DNA of 17,345 nucleotides from DASZCR01 sp035942915 (GTDB taxonomy: Bacteria > Acidobacteriota > Blastocatellia > Pyrinomonadales > Pyrinomonadaceae). A program made the translations under genes and the position numbers. The stretch lies in contig DASZCR010000193.1 in the NCBI GenBank assembly GCA_035942915.1, positions 1 to 17,345 of the forward strand, given 5' to 3'. The notes under the pieces were generated by a model. The model searched no databases and was not told the DNA's origin. It saw only the letters and a program-made list of their open reading frames with translations. Positions 6,265 to 14,999 of this stretch are shown here, piece by piece. Every line of letters starts with the position of its first letter. Positions within the stretch are counted from its first letter, which is position 1.

Positions 6265-7263
6265 TTAGGCGGCGGCGCTCTCAGGCGCTCCGCTCAGCAA
6301 ACGCTGGTACTCGCCGCTATCAACCCACTTGAGAATCTCCGAGATGCGCCAGACGGGGAACGGATGAGTCAGCCCCGATGCGATGATGTCAGCCCAGAAG
6401 CGGTCGAGCGCGCGTTCGTCGTAGTTCTTCTGGAAGTCGCGCGCCTGTACGAGAAACTGTTCGTAATCGACGCGCGAGGCAAACGTGCCGCCGCTCAACT
6501 TCATCATCGTGCGGCCGATAACGTCAGGGTCTTGCGTGACGAGCAGCGCGGCGCGGTCGCACGAAAGCTCTGCGCGGCGCGCCCACGCGAGCAGCGCCGC
6601 GCGCATCGTGCCGGAGAGAAGCTGCGCGACGAGCGCCGCCACCGGCGCAGCCGCGATGGCTACGTTGGCAAGTGCTTCGAGCAGCCGCGCCGCAGTGATG
6701 TAGAGCACGTGCTCGGCGTGTATGTGGCCGACCTCGTGTGCGATGACGGCGAGCACCTCTTCGTCGTTGAGCCGTTCGATGAGCGACGAGTGGAGAACGA
6801 TGACGGGGCGTTTGACGCCGCCCGTGAAGGCATTGACGATGGGGTTCTGCTGGACGAACAACTCAGGCATGTCAACGCCGAGCGTCGTGCAGGCGACTTG
6901 CAGCTTGGCATACAAATCCGGGCACTGCTGCGGCGTCACCTTGACGGCGCTCGCCGTGAAGATGACGCGGATGGCCGACTCGCCCGTGACTTCGAGCAGC
7001 TTCTTCAATGCCGAGTCGATGCCGGGAATCGTCTTGAGCGCGGCCAGCGCGCGGCTGTCGGCCGGGTGGACGTACTCGTGCTTGCTCAGTTCGGCGAACT
7101 TTTTGTGCGGCGCGTCGGAGAGCGTCAGGCGGCAGCGCCCGCAGCGCGCCTGAACGGCCGTCGCGGCGTCGGGCCGCGTCTGATTCAACTGGCCGCAGTA
7201 GCGGCAACGCACGGGCGTCGCCTCGTTGTTGTTCTGCCCGCCGATGGATTCGATGTCTGCCAT
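6265..7263 (-). CDS. M48-family metalloprotease with N-terminal zinc ribbon
   Basis: 332 residues. The N-terminus carries two CxxC pairs, CRYC (20-23) and CGRC (41-44), forming a zinc-ribbon knuckle. The catalytic region has HEVGH (176-180), extended as HEVGHIHAEH, and the downstream ligand helix AELSCDRAAL with E232 as expected third zinc ligand. Residues about 187-228 are alanine/leucine rich and could form one or two membrane helices, as in HtpX-like M48 proteins. Upstream, NPIVNAFTGG and PVIVLHSSLIERLNDEE are typical of the family. AAGGA is visible before the start. It is followed by fabI after 27 nt. Pairing of a zinc ribbon with an M48 domain is less usual than the plain HtpX layout. 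A role in membrane-protein quality control is an inference. Confidence 0.88.
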   Translation of the reverse strand: MADIESIGGQNNNEATPVRCRYCGQLNQTRPDAATAVQARCGRCRLTLSDAPHKKFAELSKHEYVHPADSRALAALKTIPGIDSALKKLLEVTGESAIRVIFTASAVKVTPQQCPDLYAKLQVACTTLGVDMPELFVQQNPIVNAFTGGVKRPVIVLHSSLIERLNDEEVLAVIAHEVGHIHAEHVLYITAARLLEALANVAIAAAPVAALVAQLLSGTMRAALLAWARRAELSCDRAALLVTQDPDVIGRTMMKLSGGTFASRVDYEQFLVQARDFQKNYDERALDRFWADIIASGLTHPFPVWRISEILKWVDSGEYQRLLSGAPESAAA

Positions 7264-7292
7264 GCTTCTTCTTCCTTCAAAAGTGCAAACTC

Positions 7293-7336
7293 ACAGACCA
7301 TCCGGGGAAGACAAACAGGCTTCGGAGTTGGTCTGT
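7293..7336 (-). other. Stable intergenic hairpin between purH and the M48 gene
   Basis: ACAGACCA (7293-7300) and TGGTCTGT (7329-7336) form a perfect 8-bp outer stem. Inside, TCCGGGG (7301-7307) faces CTTCGGA (7320-7326) with two G-T pairs on one strand, separated from the outer stem by a 2-nt bulge. The whole makes about 15 paired positions around a 12-nt loop. On the - strand it lies 56 nt after the purH stop. The run TTTT occurs only about 13 nt after the stem, so a terminator is possible but not textbook. It could also act as a processing site ahead of the M48-fabI transcript. Confidence 0.5.
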
Positions 7337-7392
7337 ACGGTGTCACCAAGTATCAACGATTCGGCCACGCCAGAGCAAGGCAAGACAAGTGT

Positions 7393-9039
<1,647 letters not shown>

Positions 9040-9053
9040 GATTTTAAGTATGG

Positions 9054-9126
9054 TGATAGGTGATGAGTGATAGGTGATAGGATAAATCCTGTCTTCTTCT
9101 TATCACCCATCACCTATCACCCATCA
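9054..9126 (-). repeat. Palindromic heptad-repeat hairpin, copy 2
   Basis: Read on the - strand, the element is TGATGGG, TGATAGG, TGATGGG, TGATAAG, a 17-nt A/G-rich loop, then CCTATCA, CCTATCA, CTCATCA, CCTATCA. About 23 of 28 positions pair strictly, and several of the rest can pair as G-U. The first TGA (9124-9126) is the stop codon of the VWA gene, and purH starts 14 nt after the last unit. Unit order, the fourth unit TGATAAG, the purine-rich loop start and the paired CCTATCA units after the loop are shared with the copy at 2569-2651, although the two lie on opposite strands 6.4 kb apart. This shared design argues for one dispersed element rather than two chance repeats. Confidence 0.9.
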
Positions 9127-10134
9127 CTCCTGCTTACCACCTTTGAAAACGTATCCTTCGCGCAGGAGTCGGACGCGGAGGTCGCGGCCGCGTTGTGCGG
9201 TGAGGCGCACGTCGAAGCGATGTCGGAGGCGTGCGCGTTCCTGTTCGCCTGCGTAGTAGCCGAGCATGTACTGACCGCGCAGGTCTGCGGCGATGGCGTT
9301 GAAGACGGGCGCGAGGTCGTATGCGGCGCGTGGGTCGAGCGCGGCGCGCGCATCGCCGACGGTGAAGAGTTGGCCGCCTGTCTGCTCGGCCAGTTCGCGG
9401 AAGCCTTTCGTCGGCTGACGTGCGGCGAGCCGGCCGTCGCGCGGCGTGAAGAGTGGCAGGTGAATCACATAGAACGTGACGCCGCGTCGGCGCGCTTCGG
9501 CGATGACTGACGCGGCGCGGACGGTGCTCGCCGTGTCGAGACCGTCGCTTAGGAGAATCACGATGCGCCGCTCGGTCTGGTTGCGTTCGTCTGCGTCGTG
9601 TTGGCGTACTGCCTCAAGAGCGGCGTCGAAGAGTGCCGTCCGGCGGTCGCGCTCGGCGCGGATGTCGAAGGCGGCGCGGGCGCTCGTCAGGTCTGCGGTG
9701 AAGGGAAGCGCAAGCTCTGTGCGTTCGCGGAAGTGCAGGACGGCGACGCGCGAACCTGCGCCGAATTGTGTGAAGAGCGCAAGCGCCGTCTCGCGTTGAC
9801 GGGCGATGATTTCACGTGCGCTCCCCGAAGCGTCGAGCAGGAAGGTCAAGGCGACGCGGTCTGTCCCGGCCGCGAAGTAGCTCAACTCGACGCGTCGCCC
9901 CTCGTCGCGCAACTCGAAGGCGTCGCGCGAGAGTCCGGCCACGCGTCGCCCGCGAGAATCGAAGACGGCAACCGGCACGGTGATGAGGTCTGTGCTGACG
10001 CGCACCACTTCGTCCGCCTCTGCTGCCGCATCCTGTGCGCGAGCTGAGGGCGTCTGAACGTATAGCGAAACGAGTAGGAGGAAGACGGAGAGGTAGAATC
10101 CGGCTCGGACGTTCGGGGCGCGAAAGATAGACAT
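9124..10134 (-). CDS. Secreted VWA protein of the acidobacterial VWFA-related type
   Basis: 336 residues. The N-terminus has a signal peptide: a short basic start, hydrophobic LSVFLLLVSLYV (15-26) and a probable cleavage after SARAQ near 34. Next comes a strand-rich segment, VRVSTDLITVPVAVFDSRGRRVAGL, with DAFELRDEG, which is the usual lead-in of the acidobacterial VWFA-related family (TIGR03436, recalled). The VWA core holds the MIDAS motif DASGS (101-105) and the later ILLSDGLDT. The C-terminus with GQYMLGYY and RLLREGYVFK is also typical. I chose the ATG at 10134 because it gives a proper signal peptide; the frame is open upstream to 10236 but those residues are His-rich and overlap a small membrane peptide. 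No ribosome binding site is seen, so coupling to that peptide is plausible. The function of the family is unknown. Confidence 0.88.
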   Translation of the reverse strand: MSIFRAPNVRAGFYLSVFLLLVSLYVQTPSARAQDAAAEADEVVRVSTDLITVPVAVFDSRGRRVAGLSRDAFELRDEGRRVELSYFAAGTDRVALTFLLDASGSAREIIARQRETALALFTQFGAGSRVAVLHFRERTELALPFTADLTSARAAFDIRAERDRRTALFDAALEAVRQHDADERNQTERRIVILLSDGLDTASTVRAASVIAEARRRGVTFYVIHLPLFTPRDGRLAARQPTKGFRELAEQTGGQLFTVGDARAALDPRAAYDLAPVFNAIAADLRGQYMLGYYAGEQERARLRHRFDVRLTAQRGRDLRVRLLREGYVFKGGKQE

Positions 10135-10145
10135 CCCGGCAGAGG

Positions 10146-10223
10146 CTAGAACAGGAATCGCCCGAACAGCAGCAGACTCAAGATGATGGCGATGGTAATG
10201 AAGATGATTTTGACGAGACTCAC
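10146..10223 (-). CDS. Small single-span membrane peptide (25 residues)
   Basis: A GTG-initiated frame of 25 codons plus TAG encodes M-S-L-V-K followed by an almost unbroken hydrophobic stretch (IIFITIAIILSLLLF) and a GRFLF end. TGAGGAT lies 6-7 nt before the GTG, a better ribosome binding site than the VWA gene has. A TTGACA-N18-TAGAAT promoter sits about 60 nt upstream. The stop is 11 nt before the VWA start, so translation of the two may be coupled. The isoleucine/leucine run would span a membrane once. I do not recognise a family. The same DNA in the VWA frame gives a His-rich, unlikely N-terminus, which supports this frame as the coding one. No homology search was possible, so the call rests on composition, start signals and position. 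Confidence 0.6.
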   Translation of the reverse strand: MSLVKIIFITIAIILSLLLFGRFLF

Positions 10224-10280
10224 AGCGAATCCTCATGCCGCTAGGGCGTTTGAAAGCAAACCCCAGGAAGTGAGGTCTGC

Positions 10281-10310
10281 ATTCTACGGTCGCGTTCGAT
10301 GGCCTGTCAA
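10281..10310 (-). promoter_or_regulatory. Sigma70-type promoter for the small peptide and VWA gene
   Basis: On the - strand, TTGACA (10305-10310) is followed after 18 nt by TAGAAT (10281-10286). The -35 is perfect and the -10 matches five of six positions. Transcription would start about 50 nt before the GTG of the small peptide. Confidence 0.65.
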
Positions 10311-10382
10311 CGGTCGGAATACCTGCGGCGTCGGAAATAATTACGACGGCGGAGGCCGCCGTGTTTCCTCTTCCTTGCGGGC

Positions 10383-10421
10383 TTCGCGCAGTGGCGAAGT
10401 GGTGTTATAGTTGGAAATAAC
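10383..10421 (+). promoter_or_regulatory. Candidate promoter with overlapping inverted repeat ahead of the metal-uptake pair
   Basis: TTCGCG (10383-10388), a 17-nt spacer and TATAGT (10406-10411) form a weak sigma70-like promoter reading toward the DUF2946-like gene. An inverted repeat GTTAT (10404-10408) and ATAAC (10417-10421), 8 nt apart, covers the -10. Zur operators of proteobacteria contain the same GTTAT/ATAAC half-sites but with a shorter spacer, so this is only a candidate operator. Confidence 0.3.
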
Positions 10422-10465
10422 TCATCCCCAGTATTTCGTCGGCGAGAGCTAGAGACAGTTCGGAT

Positions 10466-10864
10466 TTGAAGTCTAACGCGGCACAGAACAACGTGAGACG
10501 CGCGCGTGCGGCAGGTTCGCCCCTGCTGTCGGCGTTGCTCCTCCTGCTCTTTGCGCACGCCTTCATGGCGAGCGCCACGCACTTTCATCGCCCGGCATCT
10601 GCGGGCGCGACCTCTGCCGCCAACTCTGCCCCGACCGCTTCCTACGGAGTCCGCGACGAAGCGGACACTGAGCGTGATGCGAGCTTTCACGCTCAGTGTC
10701 TACTCTGCCGTCTACAGCGGAATTTCATCTCCGACCTCGCGCACGCCGACGCGCGGACGGCCGCCACGCCGCAGACGCACGAAGGCGGCACATCGCACCT
10801 TGTTCTCTCATTTTCGCAGGGCACTTTTCTCATCCCGGCCGGTCGCGCGCCGCCTCTCGCCTAA
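10466..10864 (+). CDS. DUF2946-like exported His/Cys protein
   Basis: 132 residues from a TTG start; a GTG at 10493 would remove nine residues. A hydrophobic segment (LLSALLLLLFAHAFMAS, about 20-36) looks like a signal peptide or anchor. It is followed by HFHRP (39-43), a histidine, and a CLLC pair (78-81) in a short CLLCRLQRNF segment, and the protein ends with GRAPPLA. The small size, HxH, CxxC and RAPP-type end match the DUF2946 pattern, whose members often sit next to TonB receptors and metal transport genes. No clear ribosome binding site precedes either start. The TonB receptor starts 155 nt downstream on the same strand. A periplasmic metal-binding role is inferred from residues and context. 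Confidence 0.6.
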   Translation: MKSNAAQNNVRRARAAGSPLLSALLLLLFAHAFMASATHFHRPASAGATSAANSAPTASYGVRDEADTERDASFHAQCLLCRLQRNFISDLAHADARTAATPQTHEGGTSHLVLSFSQGTFLIPAGRAPPLA

Positions 10865-11019
10865 TCTTCCATCTATCAAGCAAGTTCTTCCGCGTCCGTT
10901 GTGAATCTCTCTCGACGGGCGACGGGAGCCATTTTTCGACGAGCCTCGCGCGCCGCCGGAAGGCGAGTGAGGGCGCGTCCGATTCATCACAACTTCAAAT
11001 TTAATCGAGGGAATTTTTT

Positions 11020-13227
11020 ATGCAGGGAAGAAGGTGGTTGACAAGCGCGCTGGCTGCGCTCCTGTGCTTTGGTTTTCCGTCCGCGAGCCTGCTCGCACAG
11101 CAGCAGCCGCAAAACGTCGGCGCTGTGCGCGGCACGATTACGCTGGCCGATGGGGGAACTGCTCTTCATAACGTGATTGTCACGGTCGTCCAACTCAGAC
11201 GCTCGGTCGAAACTGACGAGAACGGAGTTTTTGAAGTCGCCGGTCTGCCTCCCGGCAACTACACGCTGCTGGCGCACATGGAAGGTTTTCCAGACCTCAC
11301 GCAGCAGGTTTCCGTGCGGGCGGGCGAGACGACGACGCTCGATTTCCAGATGCGACTCGCAGGGCTGCGCGAGCAGGTGACGGTCACTTCGACGGGCAGC
11401 GAGCAATCGACCTTCGAGTCATTTCAATCTGTGACGACGCTCTCTTCCATCGAGATTGCGGAAGAGAGTCACCCCTCGCTCGGCGAAGTTCTGGATAAAG
11501 AACCGGGCGTGGCGAAGCGCAGCTTCGGGCCGGGTTCTTCTCGACCCGTCGTGCGCGGCTTCGACGGCGACCGGGTGCTTGTCCTCCAAGACGGAGCAAC
11601 GACCGGCTCGCTCGCTTCGCAATCGGGCGACCACGGCGAGCCGATTGACGTGCTCTCGCTCGAACGGCTCGAAGTCGTCAAAGGGCCTGCCACGCTGCTC
11701 TACGGCTCGAACGCCGTCGGCGGAGTCATCAACGCCATCACCGGCCACGACTACGCGCACGAAGGCTGGCGCGGCTACTTCACGGGCGTCGGCGCGACGA
11801 CGAGCGAACAGGCGGGAGCGAGCGGCGGCCTCGAATACGGGACGGGCAAGTGGATGTTCTGGGGCAACGGCACGGCGCAGAGAACGGGCGACTATCGAAC
11901 GCCGCTCGGCCGCGTCGAAAACTCGCACACGCGCGTTTTCGGCGGCACGGCGGGTTTCGGCCGCTACGACGACAGAGGCTTCTTCAGTCTGACCTACAAT
12001 CAGGACAACCGGCGCTACGGCATCCCCTTCGCCTCTTTCTTCGAGAGCGGCGGCACGGAGACAGGCTCGAACGTCGATGTGGCGATGCGCCGCCACGATA
12101 TCAAATTCAATGGCGGCTTCCGCAACCTTGGCGGCTTCATCGACGGCTTCCATGCGACGGCCGATTACAGCAACTATCGACACAAGGAGTTGGAGGGCGA
12201 AGAGGTCGGCACGCGCTTTCAGAATGATGTCTTCATGTTTCGCGGCATCTTCGACCAACGCAAGACCGGCGTCTTAACCGGCAGCTTCGGCTTCTCAGGC
12301 CAGCACCGCGACTATCGCAGCGAAGGTGAAGAGGCGCTCGCGCCTCCGACCATCCAGCGCAACTTCGCCGTCTTCAGCCTGCAAGAGCTTGATTTCGAGC
12401 ACGTCAGATTCCAACTCGGCGGGCGTCTCGAACATACGGGCTATCATCCCGAAGGTCTCAGAGAGCGTTCGTTTACGGGCTTTTCCGGCGCGGCCGGTGT
12501 GCGCGTGCCGCTCTGGACGGGCGGCGCATTCGTCGCCAACTACACCCATTCCTATCGCGCGCCCGCGCTCGAAGAGCTTTACAACAACGGCCCGCACCTC
12601 GGAAATCTGACCTTCGAGATTGGCAACCCGTCGCTCACGCGCGAGCGCAACGACGGCATCGACTTCTCGCTCAGACACGAATCGACGCGCGTGCGCGCCG
12701 AAGGAAATCTCTACTATTACAATATCAAGGACTTCGTCTTCCTCGCCCCGACCGGCGCAATCGAAGACGGACTCATCGAGGCGCAATATCTGCAAGCCGA
12801 CAGCCGCTTCGTCGGCACGGAATTGAGACTCGACGTGGCCGCGCACGACAACGTCTGGATTAACCTCGGCTTGGACGCCGTCGATGCACAGTTGAAAGAG
12901 TCCGGCACACCTCTGCCGCGCATCCCGCCGATGCGCGCACGCGCGGGACTCGACATCCGTCGAGGCGGTCTCAACCTTCGTCCCGAAGCGGTCTTCGTTA
13001 AAGACCAAGACGAAATCTTTACGACCGAGACGCGCACGCCCGGCTACACGCTCTTCAACCTCGTCGCCTCCTACACCATCGCGCGCCCGCACTACGCGCA
13101 CATCTTCTCGCTCAACGCCTTCAACCTCGGCGACCGTGTCTATCGCAACCATCTCTCCTTCATCAAAGACCTTGCCCCGGAGATAGGACGCGGGGCGCGG
13201 CTCACCTACACCATCAGATTTTTCTGA
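11020..13227 (+). CDS. TonB-dependent outer-membrane receptor, ZnuD-like
   Basis: 735 residues. The layout is a signal peptide (1 to about 26, ending LLAQ), a carboxypeptidase-regulatory-like beta domain (about 33-112, with GVFEVAGLPPGNYTLLA), a plug (about 128-243) and a 22-strand-type barrel ending in aromatic TIRFF. The plug contains RGFDGDRVLVLQDG (179-192), GSLASQSGDHGEPID (196-210) and LERLEVVKGPATLLYGSNAVGGVIN; this wording is close to what I know of ZnuD-type zinc receptors, as is the end RNHLSFIKDLAPEIGRG. Loops are not strongly His-rich. The ATG has GAGGGA in front. It follows the DUF2946-like gene and is closed by a terminator. Zinc as substrate is inference; another metal or chelate is possible. 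Confidence 0.9.
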   Translation: MQGRRWLTSALAALLCFGFPSASLLAQQQPQNVGAVRGTITLADGGTALHNVIVTVVQLRRSVETDENGVFEVAGLPPGNYTLLAHMEGFPDLTQQVSVRAGETTTLDFQMRLAGLREQVTVTSTGSEQSTFESFQSVTTLSSIEIAEESHPSLGEVLDKEPGVAKRSFGPGSSRPVVRGFDGDRVLVLQDGATTGSLASQSGDHGEPIDVLSLERLEVVKGPATLLYGSNAVGGVINAITGHDYAHEGWRGYFTGVGATTSEQAGASGGLEYGTGKWMFWGNGTAQRTGDYRTPLGRVENSHTRVFGGTAGFGRYDDRGFFSLTYNQDNRRYGIPFASFFESGGTETGSNVDVAMRRHDIKFNGGFRNLGGFIDGFHATADYSNYRHKELEGEEVGTRFQNDVFMFRGIFDQRKTGVLTGSFGFSGQHRDYRSEGEEALAPPTIQRNFAVFSLQELDFEHVRFQLGGRLEHTGYHPEGLRERSFTGFSGAAGVRVPLWTGGAFVANYTHSYRAPALEELYNNGPHLGNLTFEIGNPSLTRERNDGIDFSLRHESTRVRAEGNLYYYNIKDFVFLAPTGAIEDGLIEAQYLQADSRFVGTELRLDVAAHDNVWINLGLDAVDAQLKESGTPLPRIPPMRARAGLDIRRGGLNLRPEAVFVKDQDEIFTTETRTPGYTLFNLVASYTIARPHYAHIFSLNAFNLGDRVYRNHLSFIKDLAPEIGRGARLTYTIRFF

Positions 13228-13247
13228 GCGTCAATCGCATGTCACAC

Positions 13248-13283
13248 AGGGGCAGGGGATTTCTCCTCTGCCCCTAAAATTTT
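13248..13283 (+). terminator. Rho-independent terminator after the TonB receptor
   Basis: AGGGGCAG (13248-13255) pairs with CTGCCCCT (13268-13275); the inner GGGA and TCCT extend the stem with one G-U pair around a 4-nt loop. AAAATTTT follows at once. It lies 20 nt after the receptor stop. Confidence 0.8.
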
Positions 13284-13305
13284 ACGCGCGCTTCAAAGAT
13301 GCTCT

Positions 13306-14907
13306 ATGCTGAGAGCCGCGCCGGGAGACTTGAAGGGATTGTTTCTCAACACCATTCATTTCGTTTCGACAGACGAACCGCAACCTTCACGCACGCCGCA
13401 GCGCGCGCGTCTGAGGCACAGCCTACTACGCCTCCTTCTGCTCCTCCTCTTTTGCACGATTCTCGCTCCGCACGCCGCGCACGCGCAGAACATCGAAGCA
13501 CGAATCAGCTTGAGCGACACTACGACGCCCCGCGTCCGCGTCGAAGGTACACGACGCGAGGCGACGCGCGTCTGGTCTTTCCTCAACATCTACGCGAGCG
13601 CGACGAACCTCGCTGAGAGAATCGAAAACCTCTCGCTCGCAGACGCCGAGGGCGTCGAAGTCGCGGCGCGCAAACTCGCTCCGGGCGAGTACGAAGCCGC
13701 GCGTCCCGCGACGCGTTTCAGCTATGACTTCAAACTCAACCCGCCGGAGTTTCTCTCCGACTCCGCGCACGTCTCCTGGCTCACGCCCGACCGCGCCCTC
13801 ATCATGCCCGCAGACCTCCTGCCCATTCACACAGGCGAAGCCAAACTCTCGCTCGTCCTGCCCGCAGGCTGGACACTCGCCTCTGCCGAGACACGCACAT
13901 CCGACGGCGCGTATCGGTTGGCCGACGCTTCGACTGCGGTCTTTTTCGCGGGAAAGAATCTAACGGAGCGACGCATGCGCGCAGGCTCGATGGAAGTCTC
14001 GCTCACTCTGGCGGGCACTTGGCCTTTCGACGAAGCCGAGTTTGAGCGCACCGCGAGCGCGATTTTGGGCGACTACAGGAAGATGACGGGCGGCGTCCCG
14101 CGCAGTCGTGCCCTCGTCATCCTGACACCGTTTCCGCGTCCCGCACCCGCGACGAATTGGAGCGCCGAGACGCGCGGCGGCACGGTCGTCCTGCTCTCAG
14201 GAGTCTCCCCTTCAAAAGTCGCCGCGCTCGCCCAAATCAACTCGACGCTCGCGCACGAACTGCTCCATCTCTGGGTTCCGAACGGGCTTGGACTCGAAGG
14301 CGAGTACGCATGGTTCTACGAAGGCTTCACGCTCTATCAGGCGCTCCGCTTAGGCGTGCGACGCGGCGACCTCACCTTTCAGGATTACCTGAACGCGCTC
14401 GCGCGAAGCTACGACGCCTACAAGTCCGTGCGCGGCGGCGACACCCATTCGCTGGTCGAAGCCTCGACGCGCCGTTGGACTGGCGCGCCCTCGCTCGTCT
14501 ACCAGAAGGGGCTGCTCGTCGCCTTTCTCTACGACCTCACGCTCAGGCAGAAGACGAATCACAAAAAGTCTCTCGACGACGTTTACCGCGAACTGTTCCG
14601 CCGCCGCGCGACGAGCCGCCCCAGAGCCGATGGGAGCGCGACTGTCATCGACGCGCTGAAAAGCGTCGGCGAGATGGAGACCTTCACGCGCCTCTACATC
14701 GAAAACCCGGTCGCCATCGACTTAGAAGCAAGCATCGCTCCTTTCGGTCTACGCGTCGAAGCTTTCGGCACGCGCACGCGGCTGAGCGTTTCTCCCAACC
14801 TCGCACGCCGACAGCGCGATTTGCTGCGCGACTTGGGTTACAATGAGGAAGCGAACGCGGCCACGCGTCGGCTACATGAAAGTTTGAAGAAGCGTCAGCA
14901 CAAGTGA
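13306..14907 (+). CDS. Exported M61-like (glycyl aminopeptidase) metallopeptidase
   Basis: 533 residues from the ATG at 13306. A hydrophobic segment LLRLLLLLLFCTILAP (about 41-55) ending AHAQ at 58-61 is the signal peptide, but its n-region of 40 residues is unusually long. A TTG at 13339 would shorten it by 11 residues; no good ribosome binding site marks either. The mature part has an N-terminal beta domain typical of M61, then HELLH (317-321) in AHELLHLWVP, and WFYEGFT with E339 as the third zinc ligand. The family often has a C-terminal PDZ domain; here only about 50 residues follow the helical domain (ending in an RxLLRDLGY helix), so PDZ appears absent. The terminator before it separates it from the receptor. 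The substrate is unknown. Confidence 0.8.
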   Translation: MLRAAPGDLKGLFLNTIHFVSTDEPQPSRTPQRARLRHSLLRLLLLLLFCTILAPHAAHAQNIEARISLSDTTTPRVRVEGTRREATRVWSFLNIYASATNLAERIENLSLADAEGVEVAARKLAPGEYEAARPATRFSYDFKLNPPEFLSDSAHVSWLTPDRALIMPADLLPIHTGEAKLSLVLPAGWTLASAETRTSDGAYRLADASTAVFFAGKNLTERRMRAGSMEVSLTLAGTWPFDEAEFERTASAILGDYRKMTGGVPRSRALVILTPFPRPAPATNWSAETRGGTVVLLSGVSPSKVAALAQINSTLAHELLHLWVPNGLGLEGEYAWFYEGFTLYQALRLGVRRGDLTFQDYLNALARSYDAYKSVRGGDTHSLVEASTRRWTGAPSLVYQKGLLVAFLYDLTLRQKTNHKKSLDDVYRELFRRRATSRPRADGSATVIDALKSVGEMETFTRLYIENPVAIDLEASIAPFGLRVEAFGTRTRLSVSPNLARRQRDLLRDLGYNEEANAATRRLHESLKKRQHK

Positions 14908-14999
14908 GCGACATTCAAACAGCACCTCAAACACCAACATTCTGACACGCGATAATTTCGGAGATGACAGGCATTAATCAGCGTTTCGTGCAAGGCTTC

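Noticed and set aside
10347..10361. CGGCGG-AGG-CCGCCG hairpin as a terminator or operator
   Set aside because: A short GC palindrome is expected by chance in such DNA, there is no upstream gene reading into it, and no U-tract follows.
10404..10421. A definite Zur box
   Set aside because: Half-sites match GTTAT/ATAAC but the spacer is 8 nt rather than 3, so it is kept only as a candidate operator.
11419..12258. A 279-codon - strand frame within the TonB receptor
   Set aside because: Composition is typical of an antisense shadow (Ala/Arg/Val/Asp) and the receptor is unbroken.
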